From: Actinomycetota bacterium
GTDB lineage: Bacteria > Actinomycetota > Actinomycetes > Nanopelagicales > Nanopelagicaceae
DNA length: 64,000 nucleotides
Direction of reading: 5' to 3'
Assembly: GCA_005800815.1 (NCBI GenBank)
Contig: SYEK01000011.1
Span: 1 to 64,000, forward strand
Shown: positions 45,732-54,635 of the stretch, piece by piece
Layout of the letters: each line of letters begins with the position of its first letter
Position numbering within the stretch: the stretch's first letter is position 1
Translations under genes and position numbers: made by a program
Notes under the pieces: generated by a model
Told to the model about the DNA's origin: nothing
The model's input: only the letters and a program-made list of their open reading frames with translations
Database searches by the model: none

Positions 45732-45952
45732 ATGGCTAATCGACAATTCATCGCTGGTCTGGACTCATCAACGCAGGTAGTCAAGTGGGCTGCATCCCTG
45801 AGGTAGTGGCCTATAAACAGAGTTGAGAGCTCATTGAAGGTTGGGGCGATCGCACAGGCTATGAAGGCTATCTCGCACAATATGATTACGCCTTTGATAT
45901 CACAACCAAGGCTACTAAAAAATACGTCGATGCTGGCAGACTATGGGGATGA
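45732..45952 (+). pseudogene. Remnant of an FGGY (xylulokinase-like) sugar kinase gene
   Basis: The stretch between pfkA and the next gene holds an ATG at 45732 that opens a 24-residue frame whose start (RQFIAGLDSSTQ) matches the N-terminus of actinobacterial xylulokinases, then hits TAG at 45804-45806. A second overlapping frame runs 45788-45952 with one internal TGA and protein-like composition (for example YEGYLAQYDYAFDI) that I cannot assign. The best reading is a gene or sugar-use locus lost by deletion. The remainder to 46017 shows no gene. Confidence 0.5.
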
Positions 45953-46017
45953 TTCACTTCGGCTGGGGAAAAACGATGAGAGCAACAGGTGACTTATCTC
46001 GAGTAACGATTAGATAG

Positions 46018-46899
46018 ATGTCGCGTAAATCTTGGATTCAATTTGCAGTCGTAGGTTTTCTCTGGGGCATCCCTTACTTGCTCATGAAGGTCGCAGTGGC
46101 CGATATTCCACCTCCACTCATCGTGGCTGGGCGGACGTTGATTGGTGCAGCGATCTTAATTCCAATCGCTCTCTATAGAGGGAGCCTCATAGACGCTGTC
46201 CGGGGAATCAAATATGTACTGCCTTACGCCTTTCTTGAGATGGTGGGACCTTGGATTCTTATTACCACCGCCGAGAAGGAGATCTCATCAGGCCTTGCTG
46301 GATTGCTAGTTGCCACAGTTCCGATCTTTGCGACGATATTTGCCTCCCTGCGTGGAGATCATTCGGTTTGGGAACCAAAACGCATATTTGGAATCATGAT
46401 CGGGTTTATCGGAATTATCGCCCTAGTTGGGATCGAATCGATTATTGGAACGAGTAATCCAAAGGCTATCGCAATGGTCATATTAGCCTCTCTCCTTTAC
46501 GCCTATGCCGTCTTGATGGTCATCTCCAATCTGCCAGGTGTTGACGGTATTGCAATCAACGGCCTAGCTATGGCGATTACTTGTATCTTCTACCTCCCGC
46601 TTTCGATAATGACCTGGCCCCAAAATCCAGTTTCTTTCAATGCTGTCGCTGCGCTCATAATACTTGGCATTTTTTCAACGGCGATCGCGTTTATGCTCTT
46701 TTTTACAGTCATCGTTGAGATTGGTGCGGCACGAGGGTCTCTCATCACTTACGTCAATACTGCCGTCGCCGTTATTCTTGGAATCATCATTTTGAATGAG
46801 CCAATTACTCTTGGAATAATCGTTGGCCTACCGCTTGTGTTTATTGGCTCTTATTTAGCTAGCCGTAAATCAAAGTCAGTGGTTATTGCCGAAGCCTAG
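46018..46899 (+). CDS. EamA/DMT family transporter
   Basis: A 293-residue ten-segment drug/metabolite-type permease with two EamA repeats. The start is FAVVGFLWGIPYLLMKVAV, the middle helix LAGLLVATVPIFATIFAS, and the second repeat includes ITYVNTAVAVILGIIILNEP. It differs clearly from the DMT gene at 40847 and is not a recent duplicate. Substrate is unknown. Its end overlaps the convergent era gene by 24 bases. Confidence 0.86.
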   Translation: MSRKSWIQFAVVGFLWGIPYLLMKVAVADIPPPLIVAGRTLIGAAILIPIALYRGSLIDAVRGIKYVLPYAFLEMVGPWILITTAEKEISSGLAGLLVATVPIFATIFASLRGDHSVWEPKRIFGIMIGFIGIIALVGIESIIGTSNPKAIAMVILASLLYAYAVLMVISNLPGVDGIAINGLAMAITCIFYLPLSIMTWPQNPVSFNAVAALIILGIFSTAIAFMLFFTVIVEIGAARGSLITYVNTAVAVILGIIILNEPITLGIIVGLPLVFIGSYLASRKSKSVVIAEA

Positions 46900-47796
46900 A
46901 CGCTCGAGAAGTTTTGGATCCTGCTGCCACTCCTTTGAGACTTTGACGTGTAATCCAAGGAAAATCTTTGCCGCCAAAGAGCGCTCGATATCGGCCCTTG
47001 CACGAATACCAATCTCTTTCAGACGTGTGCCTTGATGACCCAGCAAAATCGCCCGCTGTGAATCCCGCTCCACATGAATTGTGGCATGGACATCAAAGAA
47101 TGGTCGTGAACCCTTCTCTGGCCGCTCCCCAAACTCCTCGATCGTGACCATGATGGAGTGTGGAAGCTCTTCTCGGACATCGTGCAAAGCCGCCTCGCGG
47201 ATGAATTCACAGATCAACTGTTCGATTGCTTGATCACTGGTCGTGCCCTCTGGATAGTAGGCCGGCCCAACGGGTAGATGAGCACCGATGAGTTTGTTGA
47301 GCAAATCAATCTGATCATGAATCGTGGCTGAAACGGGAATAATCTCATCCCACTCAAAGCCTTGGGCTATTTTCATGATGCCCGCTAAGCGCAGAGCCAA
47401 CTTCTCCTTGGAGATCAAATCAGTTTTAGTAATAACAGCAAATTTTTTTGCTCGTGGATGTTTGGCAATCTCAGCAGCGATGAACAGATCCCCTGCTCCA
47501 GAGCTCTCATCGGCAGGTATGCACATGATCACGATATCGACCGAATCAAGGCTTTGATCAACTACCGCGTTGAGGCGCTGGCCCAAAAGCGTCTTGGGTT
47601 TATGTAGTCCTGGAGTATCCAGGAGAACGGCTTGGAAATCGACACCATGGACGATGCCTCTAATTGCAGTGCGTGTCGTATTTGGATGGTGCGATGTGAT
47701 TGCGATCTTGCTACCTACTAAAGCGTTGATGAGAGTGGATTTACCGACGTTTGGGCGGCCAACAATGGCAACGAAGCCCGAACGGTGCTCACTCAT
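46876..47796 (-). CDS. era: GTPase Era
   Basis: Ribosome-assembly GTPase that binds 16S rRNA. The 306-residue protein has the G1 loop GRPNVGKST, the effector region NTTRTAIRGI, G3 DTPGLH and G4 TKTD, followed by a KH RNA-binding domain (about residues 205-290) with HVERDSQRAILLGHQGTRLKEIG. It follows dprA on the same strand after 12 bases. Confidence 0.95.
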   Translation of the reverse strand: MSEHRSGFVAIVGRPNVGKSTLINALVGSKIAITSHHPNTTRTAIRGIVHGVDFQAVLLDTPGLHKPKTLLGQRLNAVVDQSLDSVDIVIMCIPADESSGAGDLFIAAEIAKHPRAKKFAVITKTDLISKEKLALRLAGIMKIAQGFEWDEIIPVSATIHDQIDLLNKLIGAHLPVGPAYYPEGTTSDQAIEQLICEFIREAALHDVREELPHSIMVTIEEFGERPEKGSRPFFDVHATIHVERDSQRAILLGHQGTRLKEIGIRARADIERSLAAKIFLGLHVKVSKEWQQDPKLLERLGFGNNH

Positions 47797-47808
47797 ATCC
47801 CTAGTCTC

Positions 47809-48669
47809 TCATCTATTGGCACCAACAAACTCCACCGCATCTGCAACCGATGTCACGATCTCTGCAGCACGCTCGCCTATCAATCGATGACAGCCCTCAC
47901 TTGTTGGTGAATTTATGGGACCTGGAATGGCCATGACAGGTCGAAATAGCTCTGCAGCATCGCGTGCAGTGCGCAGTGAACCACTTCGAAATGCAGCTTC
48001 AACGACCAGGGTTGCGCCAGAGATTGCAGCGATCAGTCGATTGCGTGTGAGAAAGCGTGCCGGTAGCGCCGGATGCCCAGGCATTACCTCAGTGATTATC
48101 GCCCCTGCCTCACAGATCTCTGCGAATAATCGAGTATTGCCCGCTGGATAATTAACATCGATTCCGGATGCGATGACGGCGATTGTCACACCTTCGGCGA
48201 TGAGAGCTCCTCGGTGTGCAGCTGTGTCGATTCCATAGGCACCTCCACTGACTATCCCCCATTCACGGTCGACGAATCCGGCTGCAAATTCCCCGGCGAT
48301 TCGCACACCATAGTTTGTTGGGTTACGAGTCCCTACTATCGCCAGCGATTGCATTGTGAGGACCTCTGGATTTCCTTTCGCAATCAGGGCAATCGGCGGT
48401 GCCATAAGATCCTCAACTGCTTGTGGCCAGAGTGCATCACCTGGAACCAAGAGTTGTGCCTGCACACGATCAATTGCGCTCAATACCCGATCTGGAGTCG
48501 TTGTGGAGAGTGTGAATATCAACTTGTGGAATTTGATACCGTCATAGCCTCCTGATTGGAGCTTCTCAATAGTTGCAAGGGCGCCATGTGAGCAGATCTC
48601 AGATGACCAGAATCGATGTCCACCCTCAATTGCACTGAAGAGGACTGAGCGTGCCTCCCGCTCATTCAT
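47809..48669 (-). CDS. dprA: DNA-processing protein DprA/Smf, short form
   Basis: Single-stranded-DNA-binding protein that loads RecA during DNA uptake or recombination. The 286-residue product has the Rossmann-like core with AIVGTRNPTNYGVRIAGEF, IVSGGAYGIDTAAHRGAL, GIDVNYPAGNTRLF and FLTRNRLIAAISGATLVVEA. It ends soon after AIPGPINSPTSEGCHRLI, so the C-terminal winged-helix domain found in longer homologues is missing. The usual partners yraN and comM are absent between it and rnhB. Confidence 0.92.
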   Translation of the reverse strand: MNEREARSVLFSAIEGGHRFWSSEICSHGALATIEKLQSGGYDGIKFHKLIFTLSTTTPDRVLSAIDRVQAQLLVPGDALWPQAVEDLMAPPIALIAKGNPEVLTMQSLAIVGTRNPTNYGVRIAGEFAAGFVDREWGIVSGGAYGIDTAAHRGALIAEGVTIAVIASGIDVNYPAGNTRLFAEICEAGAIITEVMPGHPALPARFLTRNRLIAAISGATLVVEAAFRSGSLRTARDAAELFRPVMAIPGPINSPTSEGCHRLIGERAAEIVTSVADAVEFVGANR

Positions 48670-48774
48670 AGTTCAACTCCTGCACACATCAGATACGCCC
48701 CGACGTTGATTACTCTGTACTTGCATAGGAGGTGAGGATAAATAACCGCCCTGACATAGGCGAACCTGTGAGAG
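48670..48774. other. Spacer where yraN and comM would be expected
   Basis: About 105 bases between dprA and rnhB with no supported gene. In most actinobacteria yraN and comM occupy this site. An 85-codon minus-strand frame (48666-48923) crosses it but lies mainly inside rnhB in another frame and looks like nothing known. Confidence 0.5.
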
Positions 48775-49383
48775 TTACTTGTGGATGAGCGCTGCGATAT
48801 TTGCAAATGAACGGCGATGTTCCACACAGACTCCATGAGCATTGAGAGCTCTTGTGTGTTCAGCAGTGATATATCCCTTATGCCCGGCAAAGCCATAGCC
48901 CGGAAATTGCAGCGCCATCTCACGCATGATGCGATCTCTGGTTACTTTTGCGACAATCGATGCGGCGCTTATCGATACAACGACCTGATCACCTTTCCAC
49001 ACCGCTAAATTGGGAATACCCAATCCTTCAATGGCATATCCATCCGTCAAGACATATGCAGGTGTCTGTTCAAGTCCATGGACGGCCCGACGCATTCCAT
49101 CGAGATTTGCCGCATGCACCCCACGTGCATCAATATCACGTGCCGGCACGATTATGACACTGATTGAAGTGGCCGCTGATTGGATGAGCTCATAAATCTC
49201 CTCACGCTTTGTCTGAGAAATCTCTTTTGAGTCACGAACGAGAGATAGCTCGGGTGCAAAAGGATCATGCAAGATCACAGCTGCTATTACCAATGGGCCA
49301 GCACATGCGCCACGACCTGCCTCATCAACACCTGCGATCGGCGTGATACCGGCCTTGACGAGCATGCGCTCGATCACCTTCAT
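48775..49383 (-). CDS. rnhB: Ribonuclease HII
   Basis: Removes RNA from RNA-DNA hybrids and misincorporated ribonucleotides. The 202-residue protein has the catalytic IAGVDEAGRGACAGPLV motif, VRDSKEIS, the VLTDGYAI aspartate strand and KVTRDRIMREM followed by YGFAGHKGY. It lies between lepB and dprA, the normal order for the rplS-lepB-rnhB block. Confidence 0.95.
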   Translation of the reverse strand: MKVIERMLVKAGITPIAGVDEAGRGACAGPLVIAAVILHDPFAPELSLVRDSKEISQTKREEIYELIQSAATSISVIIVPARDIDARGVHAANLDGMRRAVHGLEQTPAYVLTDGYAIEGLGIPNLAVWKGDQVVVSISAASIVAKVTRDRIMREMALQFPGYGFAGHKGYITAEHTRALNAHGVCVEHRRSFANIAALIHK

Positions 49384-49389
49384 TTGAGA

Positions 49390-50043
49390 CTACTGAGTAA
49401 CATCAATCGGAGAGATATACAAGAAATTTTTAAGCGGCCAAATAACTGCAAAGACCCGGCCAGTCACACGTGAAATCGGGACCATCCCCTTGTTTATGTC
49501 ATCCTGGTGATATCGAGAATCGGCACTTGCCCCGCGATGATCACCCATGACCCAGATCTTATTTTTAGGAACAGTGATATCAAACTTCATCTCACTAGGT
49601 TTGTCTCCAGCAAAGATATATGGCTCATCAATGGCTTTATCGTTGAGAGTCAACTTTCCATCCTTTGTGCAACAAACGATACGATCACCAGCTACGCCTA
49701 TAGTGCGCTTGACCAAATACTGCTTGGCCGGATTGGGCAGAACTCCAACGGCAACTAGACCTGATTTCAACAATGCGATGAATCTATTGGCCGAGGAGTC
49801 CGATACCTCTGATAGCCAGTTATCAGGGTCCCTAAAAACAACGACATCACCACGTGAGATTGTGCGCGAGAGAACTGGCACCTTATTCACAGCGACCCGA
49901 TCTTGAATCTGAAGGGTATTTTCCATGGACCCGGAGGGGATATAGAAGAACTGCACAAGGAAACTCTTGATGAATAGAGAGACCACCAGCGCTACAACAA
50001 CAAGAATCGGGAGCTCTTTGAGGAGAGATCCTCTACGGCGCAT
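49390..50043 (-). CDS. lepB: Signal peptidase I
   Basis: Membrane-bound serine protease that removes signal peptides of exported proteins. The 217-residue protein has one N-terminal membrane segment (about residues 10-30), the catalytic serine in IPSGSMENTL, the catalytic lysine in VKRTIGVAGDRI, and the GDHRGASADSRYH motif. It follows rplS after 8 bases. Confidence 0.95.
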   Translation of the reverse strand: MRRRGSLLKELPILVVVALVVSLFIKSFLVQFFYIPSGSMENTLQIQDRVAVNKVPVLSRTISRGDVVVFRDPDNWLSEVSDSSANRFIALLKSGLVAVGVLPNPAKQYLVKRTIGVAGDRIVCCTKDGKLTLNDKAIDEPYIFAGDKPSEMKFDITVPKNKIWVMGDHRGASADSRYHQDDINKGMVPISRVTGRVFAVIWPLKNFLYISPIDVTQ

Positions 50044-50051
50044 TGAAAAGA

Positions 50052-50579
50052 TTATTCAGCTTTTGGATCTTGCGTTTCGGGAACAATCTCTGTCGCTACA
50101 TCTTGGGCCACAACCTCTGTTGTCACCTCTGCTACTGCAGCCTCTACCACTTCACTCACCGGCTCAGATACAGCAACCTCTGCGACTGGTTCGGAGGTCG
50201 GTGTCGAGAGAATCCCATCACCGTAGCCCTCGACCCCATTACGCTTCTCACGGATCTTGGCAGCCTTACCGCGAAGATCGCGTAGGTAATAGAGCTTGGC
50301 GCGACGTACATCACCCTTCTTAACTAATTCGATCTTTTCAATGACAGGTGTATGAACCGGGAATGTGCGCTCTACTCCAACACCGTAAGAGACTTTACGT
50401 ACTGTGAAGCTCTCACGAACGCCATCTCCTTGACGACGCATCACGATTCCTTGGAAGATCTGAAGACGGCTCTTGCTGCCCTCGATAACACGTACGTGGA
50501 CCTTGAGCTCATCACCTGCACGAAATTGAGGGATGTCATGGCGCAGGGACTGCGCATCTAAGGCGTCAAGGATGTTCAT
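50052..50579 (-). CDS. rplS: 50S ribosomal protein L19 with long acidic tail
   Basis: Large-subunit ribosomal protein at the 30S/50S interface. Residues 1-115 are a normal L19 ([53 protein letters not shown]). About 60 extra residues follow, rich in Val, Ala and Glu with repeated SEPV/AEV units. E. coli L19 is 115 residues; tails of this sort occur in some actinobacteria. trmD and rimM, the usual upstream neighbours, are not here. Confidence 0.95.
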   Translation of the reverse strand: MNILDALDAQSLRHDIPQFRAGDELKVHVRVIEGSKSRLQIFQGIVMRRQGDGVRESFTVRKVSYGVGVERTFPVHTPVIEKIELVKKGDVRRAKLYYLRDLRGKAAKIREKRNGVEGYGDGILSTPTSEPVAEVAVSEPVSEVVEAAVAEVTTEVVAQDVATEIVPETQDPKAE

Positions 50580-50681
50580 CTTTCCTACCTGATTTCCTAT
50601 TATCGATTAAAAGCACTCGCTGTGGCGGTGCAGATGTCGTATCTTGCCATAGATGGGGCCCTGAGCCTAAATCGAGCTGAA

Positions 50682-51446
50682 TCAGGCTGGAATCTCACGG
50701 CTTAATCGCTCATGTAGGACAGGCCCGGCACAGATCGTAAGCTCCAAATCTCGCCATATCTGTGTGGTGACGATAGCTCCGGCCTCACGTGCAATGAGCC
50801 CACCGGCGGCAAGATCCCACTCCTTCAAACCAGTCTCTATGTATCCATCGACCATACCTGTGGCAACACAACAAAGGTCAGTTGCCGCCGCACCTATGCG
50901 TCTGATATCGCGAATCATCGGAATCAATCGATCGACTATCTCAATCTGATGCGCTCTGTCCTTAATTTCATAGGCGAAACCCGTTGCAATCAAGGATTGA
51001 CCTAGTTCAACGGGATTATTACATTCAAGCCGAATTTCATTGAGGTATGCACCCTGACCTCGTACTGCATGCCAAGTACTCATAATGGAGGGTGCATGCA
51101 CTACTCCTACCAAGACCCCTGTCTCATCTTTTACTGCGATGCTGATATTCCAGCCTGGTAGAGCATAAAAATAGTTAACGGTGCCATCAATGGGATCGAT
51201 AATCCAAGTCAGACCACTTGTGCCTTCACGACTTGCCCCCTCCTCACCGATTATTCCATCGTGGGGGCGAGCGGCCAAGATTGATTCCACAATAAGTCTC
51301 TCACTTGCAGTATCCATTTGCGTTGCAAAATCGATGGATGTCGATTTTTCAGTCAAGTTCCATGATGCGGGCCGGTCCATCAAAAGCTTGCCTGCTTGAT
51401 GGGCAATTCCAAGGGCTAACTCGAGAATTGTTTTCGCATCGAACAT
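50682..51446 (-). CDS. Inositol monophosphatase family protein
   Basis: Metal-dependent sugar- or inositol-phosphate phosphatase, 254 residues. Motifs are DFATQMDTASE, IIGEEGAS, the metal-binding DPIDGTVNYFYALP and the late KEWDLAAGGLIAREAG. Substrate could be inositol phosphate, histidinol phosphate or a related ester; the sequence does not settle it. The ATG at 51446 lies 6 bases after a TAGACT -10 box, as does the divergent MFS gene. Confidence 0.88.
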   Translation of the reverse strand: MFDAKTILELALGIAHQAGKLLMDRPASWNLTEKSTSIDFATQMDTASERLIVESILAARPHDGIIGEEGASREGTSGLTWIIDPIDGTVNYFYALPGWNISIAVKDETGVLVGVVHAPSIMSTWHAVRGQGAYLNEIRLECNNPVELGQSLIATGFAYEIKDRAHQIEIVDRLIPMIRDIRRIGAAATDLCCVATGMVDGYIETGLKEWDLAAGGLIAREAGAIVTTQIWRDLELTICAGPVLHERLSREIPA

Positions 51447-51452
51447 GCTTGC

Positions 51453-51458
51453 AGTCTA
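51453..51458 (-). promoter_or_regulatory. Leaderless -10 box for the inositol phosphatase gene
   Basis: TAGACT on the minus strand, 6 bases before the ATG at 51446. It forms a mirror-image pair with the box at 51467 for the divergent gene. Confidence 0.55.
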
Positions 51459-51466
51459 GCCTGACA

Positions 51467-51472
51467 TAGACT
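51467..51472 (+). promoter_or_regulatory. Leaderless -10 box for the MFS-sepH pair
   Basis: TAGACT, 6 bases before the ATG at 51479. The same hexamer and spacing occur on the other strand for the divergent gene, within a 32-base spacer. Confidence 0.55.
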
Positions 51473-51478
51473 CACGCC

Positions 51479-52720
51479 ATGTTTTCTGCGTATATGACCC
51501 TGTTCCGGACCCCTGGTGCAATTAGGTTCTCTCTTCCAGGAATCATCGGCCGGATGCCTGTGTCAATGGATTCACTAGCGTTGATCTTTATTGTCGTTGC
51601 AGCAAATGGATCATATGCACTAGCGGGGGCAATAGGTGCTACGGCATCGATTGTTGTCGCTCTCTCCATGCCAATTTGGGCACGGATCGCTGATCAAATT
51701 GGACAGCGAGCGATTTTGATCCGTGTAGTCCCTCTCAAGCTCCTTGGATTGAGTATTTTTCTTCTCCTGGTTCTCAATGATGCACCTATCTGGACATGGT
51801 TCCTCTCAATTATCCTCGCTGAGGCGGTATCGATAAATCTAGGGGGCATGGTTCGTCGTCGCTGGCTCCATATTCTGAGCACTGATGAAATCACCACATC
51901 GGAGGATAAAAATGGGCGACACCTCATTAATACTGCCTACTCTCTTGAGGCCCTCAATGATGAGTTCGTCTTCATCGTTGGGCCGATTATCGCGACGGCA
52001 TGTGCAACATCGATTACACCTGCTGCTGGCCTCATCGTAGGAATGTTGTTTCTTGCGATTGGGGCCCCGCTATTTGCCATTCAAAGAGCCTCTGAACCCC
52101 CCGCCTCTCCCAAGCCAAAGGTAGATCCACACCCTGCGGTCATAAAAAATAGAAAACTTCAGGCGATTGTGGCCCCCACCATATTTCTCGGGGGATTTTT
52201 TGGCGCAATTGCACTCGCTACCGTCGCATTTACCGATCTCTATGGGTCACAATCACAATCAGGGTTACTTCTTGCTATCTGGGCCAGTGGAAGTGCGATT
52301 GCAGCCATTATCAATGGAGTCATCAAGTGGAGAACCTCGCACGTAGTACGTTTCCTATTTTTTTTGATATCTCTCACGCTACTGAGCATTCCTTTTATCT
52401 TCGTACGATCTATCCCGGCTCTTGGAATCGCCCTCTTTTTGAATGGCTTTGCGATCTCTCCTCTTATCGTCAACGCCTATGGCGTGGCCGAGTCGGCTGT
52501 GCCAGCCGGACAAATCACCGAGACATTCAGCTGGGTCGTGGCAGGTATGCCACTCGGCGGGGCACTCTCGAGTGCGATTACAGGGTGGGTCATCGACATT
52601 TACGGGGCCAAAACTGCATTTTGGGTTCCATTAGCCTTCATGATTTTTGCAATCGTAGCCACACTGCCCTACTTCAAGACTTATAAGGCGCTCATCAGAT
52701 ATTCTTCCAAACATGTCTGA
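51479..52720 (+). CDS. MFS transporter
   Basis: A 413-residue twelve-segment permease. The N-terminal half has an IWARIADQIGQRAIL stretch matching the conserved loop 2-3 motif of the superfamily. A central cytoplasmic loop (about residues 200-225, rich in Pro and Lys) separates the two halves. Substrate is unknown. It overlaps sepH by 8 bases, and this MFS-sepH arrangement suggests co-transcription. Confidence 0.85.
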   Translation: MFSAYMTLFRTPGAIRFSLPGIIGRMPVSMDSLALIFIVVAANGSYALAGAIGATASIVVALSMPIWARIADQIGQRAILIRVVPLKLLGLSIFLLLVLNDAPIWTWFLSIILAEAVSINLGGMVRRRWLHILSTDEITTSEDKNGRHLINTAYSLEALNDEFVFIVGPIIATACATSITPAAGLIVGMLFLAIGAPLFAIQRASEPPASPKPKVDPHPAVIKNRKLQAIVAPTIFLGGFFGAIALATVAFTDLYGSQSQSGLLLAIWASGSAIAAIINGVIKWRTSHVVRFLFFLISLTLLSIPFIFVRSIPALGIALFLNGFAISPLIVNAYGVAESAVPAGQITETFSWVVAGMPLGGALSSAITGWVIDIYGAKTAFWVPLAFMIFAIVATLPYFKTYKALIRYSSKHV

Positions 52721-53495
52721 GCTTCGTTTTATCCAAAAAAACGATGAGGGAACCCATCTCCTGCTTCATGATAGTCAAGGAGCTGAATTCTCCCTACGTA
52801 TCAGCGATACTTTGCGGGCTATGGTCAACCAACCTCGGCTTGCATCTGTACCAGTGCAAGAGAGTGAGACAATCTCAGTAAAGGAGATTCAGCGCCGCTT
52901 ACGTGCCGGGGAACTACCTGATCAACTCGCTCGTGAAAATAATATTTCACTCGATAAGATAGAGCGTTTCTCTGGTCCCATTATGCAGGAGCGCATTTAT
53001 ATCATCGATCAGGCTCAACAGATTCCTGTCCGCAAAGAGGGTGCACGCGAGGCGGTCACTCTCCTGGGAGTTGTTATCTCCCGTCTTGCACCTCGCAACG
53101 TTGACTCATCCGATCTTTCATGGACCACATGGCGCCATGAAGATGGCACATGGACACTGGAGCTTCACTATCCCAATAGCAGTGGCTACGGCATCGCCCA
53201 ATGGAGCTTTGATCCAACACGGCGTCTTCTCTTCTCTCTTGATGAGAATGCACGATGGATGATGGGAGATGAGCCAGCATCTCGCCCGACACCACTACCA
53301 ACGCCAGGTCTTGTCTACTCTGAGTCGAATCACCCATCTCTTCGCGAGCAACTCAGTGATGAGCCAGAGGTACCGCGACTTGCCGTTATCCGTGAACTGC
53401 CAGATGATGAGGCCAAGCGCGATGGCATTGTTGCGCGGGCAAAGGTCCCCAGCTGGGATGAGATCATGTTCGGCATCAAACCTTCCGAGGATTAA
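52713..53495 (+). CDS. sepH: Septation protein SepH (DUF3071 family)
   Basis: Actinobacterial division protein that binds FtsZ and promotes Z-ring assembly in Streptomyces. The 260-residue protein has the conserved DUF3071 N-terminus (ELRFIQKNDEGTHLLL), the helix-turn-helix region VKEIQRRLRAGELPDQLAR followed by NNISLDKIERFSGPIMQER, and WTTWRHEDGTWTLELHY. The C-terminus is variable and acidic. The start lies inside the end of the MFS gene. Confidence 0.9.
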   Translation: MSELRFIQKNDEGTHLLLHDSQGAEFSLRISDTLRAMVNQPRLASVPVQESETISVKEIQRRLRAGELPDQLARENNISLDKIERFSGPIMQERIYIIDQAQQIPVRKEGAREAVTLLGVVISRLAPRNVDSSDLSWTTWRHEDGTWTLELHYPNSSGYGIAQWSFDPTRRLLFSLDENARWMMGDEPASRPTPLPTPGLVYSESNHPSLREQLSDEPEVPRLAVIRELPDDEAKRDGIVARAKVPSWDEIMFGIKPSED

Positions 53496-53503
53496 ACCTG
53501 CCT

Positions 53504-54616
53504 CTAACTCAACGTTGTTGTAAGAAGAGCTACCTGGCTCTCAATCTCACTATCTGAGCCGTGGTGTCCGACCATCGCACTCTCTTTCTCGACACGGGCT
53601 GGGTCAATTAAGACAACCGTATCTTTAGTAATCGCAATCACATCACCCATGCGATCACAAGCATCAATGCTGGCAATATCACCAAAGAGGTTATTCGCAA
53701 TTGCCTGCTCACGAGTGAGAATATGGGCGCGATCGCCTAAAAACTCCTGCCAAACACCTGCGACCTCAATTCGGGCAGAGGGACTATCGTGATCAAGGTT
53801 TAGATATAAGTGTCTGGCTCTGGGCTCTCCCCCGATCACCGCGATATTGTCCTGCAAGGAATTATCTTTACCTATAACAATCTTCTCTCCAACATTGATC
53901 ATTCCATGGTCTGATGTGAGCCAGATACGAACACCTTGTGGCATCTCTTTCATTAGCTCGGCCAGCATCTGATCAATCATCCTAAGAGCCAACAGCCATT
54001 TTTCACTCCCAACCCCATCGCTATGGCCAGCTGAGTCGAGATCATTGACATAGAGGTAGACAAAAGCCGGTGTCTTTCTCAACGCATCTTTTGTCTGTGC
54101 AATCAGATCACTGACATGATTTGCACCCTTATAATTGGCTCCTCGAAAGACTGCGCGTGTAAAACCAGAGTTCTCATAACGTTTTGCAGCGACATGCGAG
54201 ACTTGAATACCTTCGGCCATCGCACGCTCGAAGAGGGTTGGTACTGGCTGCCAATGTAACGGGTCAACTCGTTCATCCCACCTGAGAGCATTCAATATAC
54301 GTCCACCTGAGCGTGGAACTTGAACCGTGTAGCCCAACATCCCATGTACCCCGGGCAGGGCTCCAGTGATTAATGTTGCAAGATTTGTTGCCGTTGTCGA
54401 TGGAAAAGAAACCTTGACTATTCCATAATGCGTAAGTCGTGAAATAGTCGGGATGTGAGAGGCGTAAATATCTAATACTTCGGCGCCAAAGCCATCAATC
54501 AGAAAAAGTATCTCTCGCCCCATAGGGCTCTGGCCAACGTTGATCGAGTCTTCAGCGGTACTAAGTCCAAGGGCAGAAAAAATTGATGGGGTCACCTGCG
54601 ATAAATGCACGTGCAT
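53504..54616 (-). CDS. Alkaline-phosphatase-superfamily phosphodiesterase
   Basis: A 370-residue protein of the type I phosphodiesterase/nucleotide pyrophosphatase family. The metal Asp is in LFLIDGFGAEVLD, the nucleophile Thr in VSFPSTTATNLATLITG, and the later metal ligands in YVNDLDSAGHSDG, TSDHGMINVG and VGHHGSD. No signal peptide is apparent, so it is likely cytoplasmic. The natural substrate is not known. It is convergent with sepH and divergent from psuG. Confidence 0.88.
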   Translation of the reverse strand: MHVHLSQVTPSIFSALGLSTAEDSINVGQSPMGREILFLIDGFGAEVLDIYASHIPTISRLTHYGIVKVSFPSTTATNLATLITGALPGVHGMLGYTVQVPRSGGRILNALRWDERVDPLHWQPVPTLFERAMAEGIQVSHVAAKRYENSGFTRAVFRGANYKGANHVSDLIAQTKDALRKTPAFVYLYVNDLDSAGHSDGVGSEKWLLALRMIDQMLAELMKEMPQGVRIWLTSDHGMINVGEKIVIGKDNSLQDNIAVIGGEPRARHLYLNLDHDSPSARIEVAGVWQEFLGDRAHILTREQAIANNLFGDIASIDACDRMGDVIAITKDTVVLIDPARVEKESAMVGHHGSDSEIESQVALLTTTLS

Positions 54617-54635
54617 ATCTTCTCATCACATCCGC

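Noticed and set aside
48666-48923. 85-codon minus-strand frame between dprA and rnhB, considered as a yraN or comM remnant
   Set aside because: Most of it lies inside rnhB in a different frame, and no YraN or ComM motif is visible.
50580-50681. L19 leader autoregulatory RNA upstream of rplS
   Set aside because: No stable conserved fold could be drawn with confidence in this 102-base spacer.
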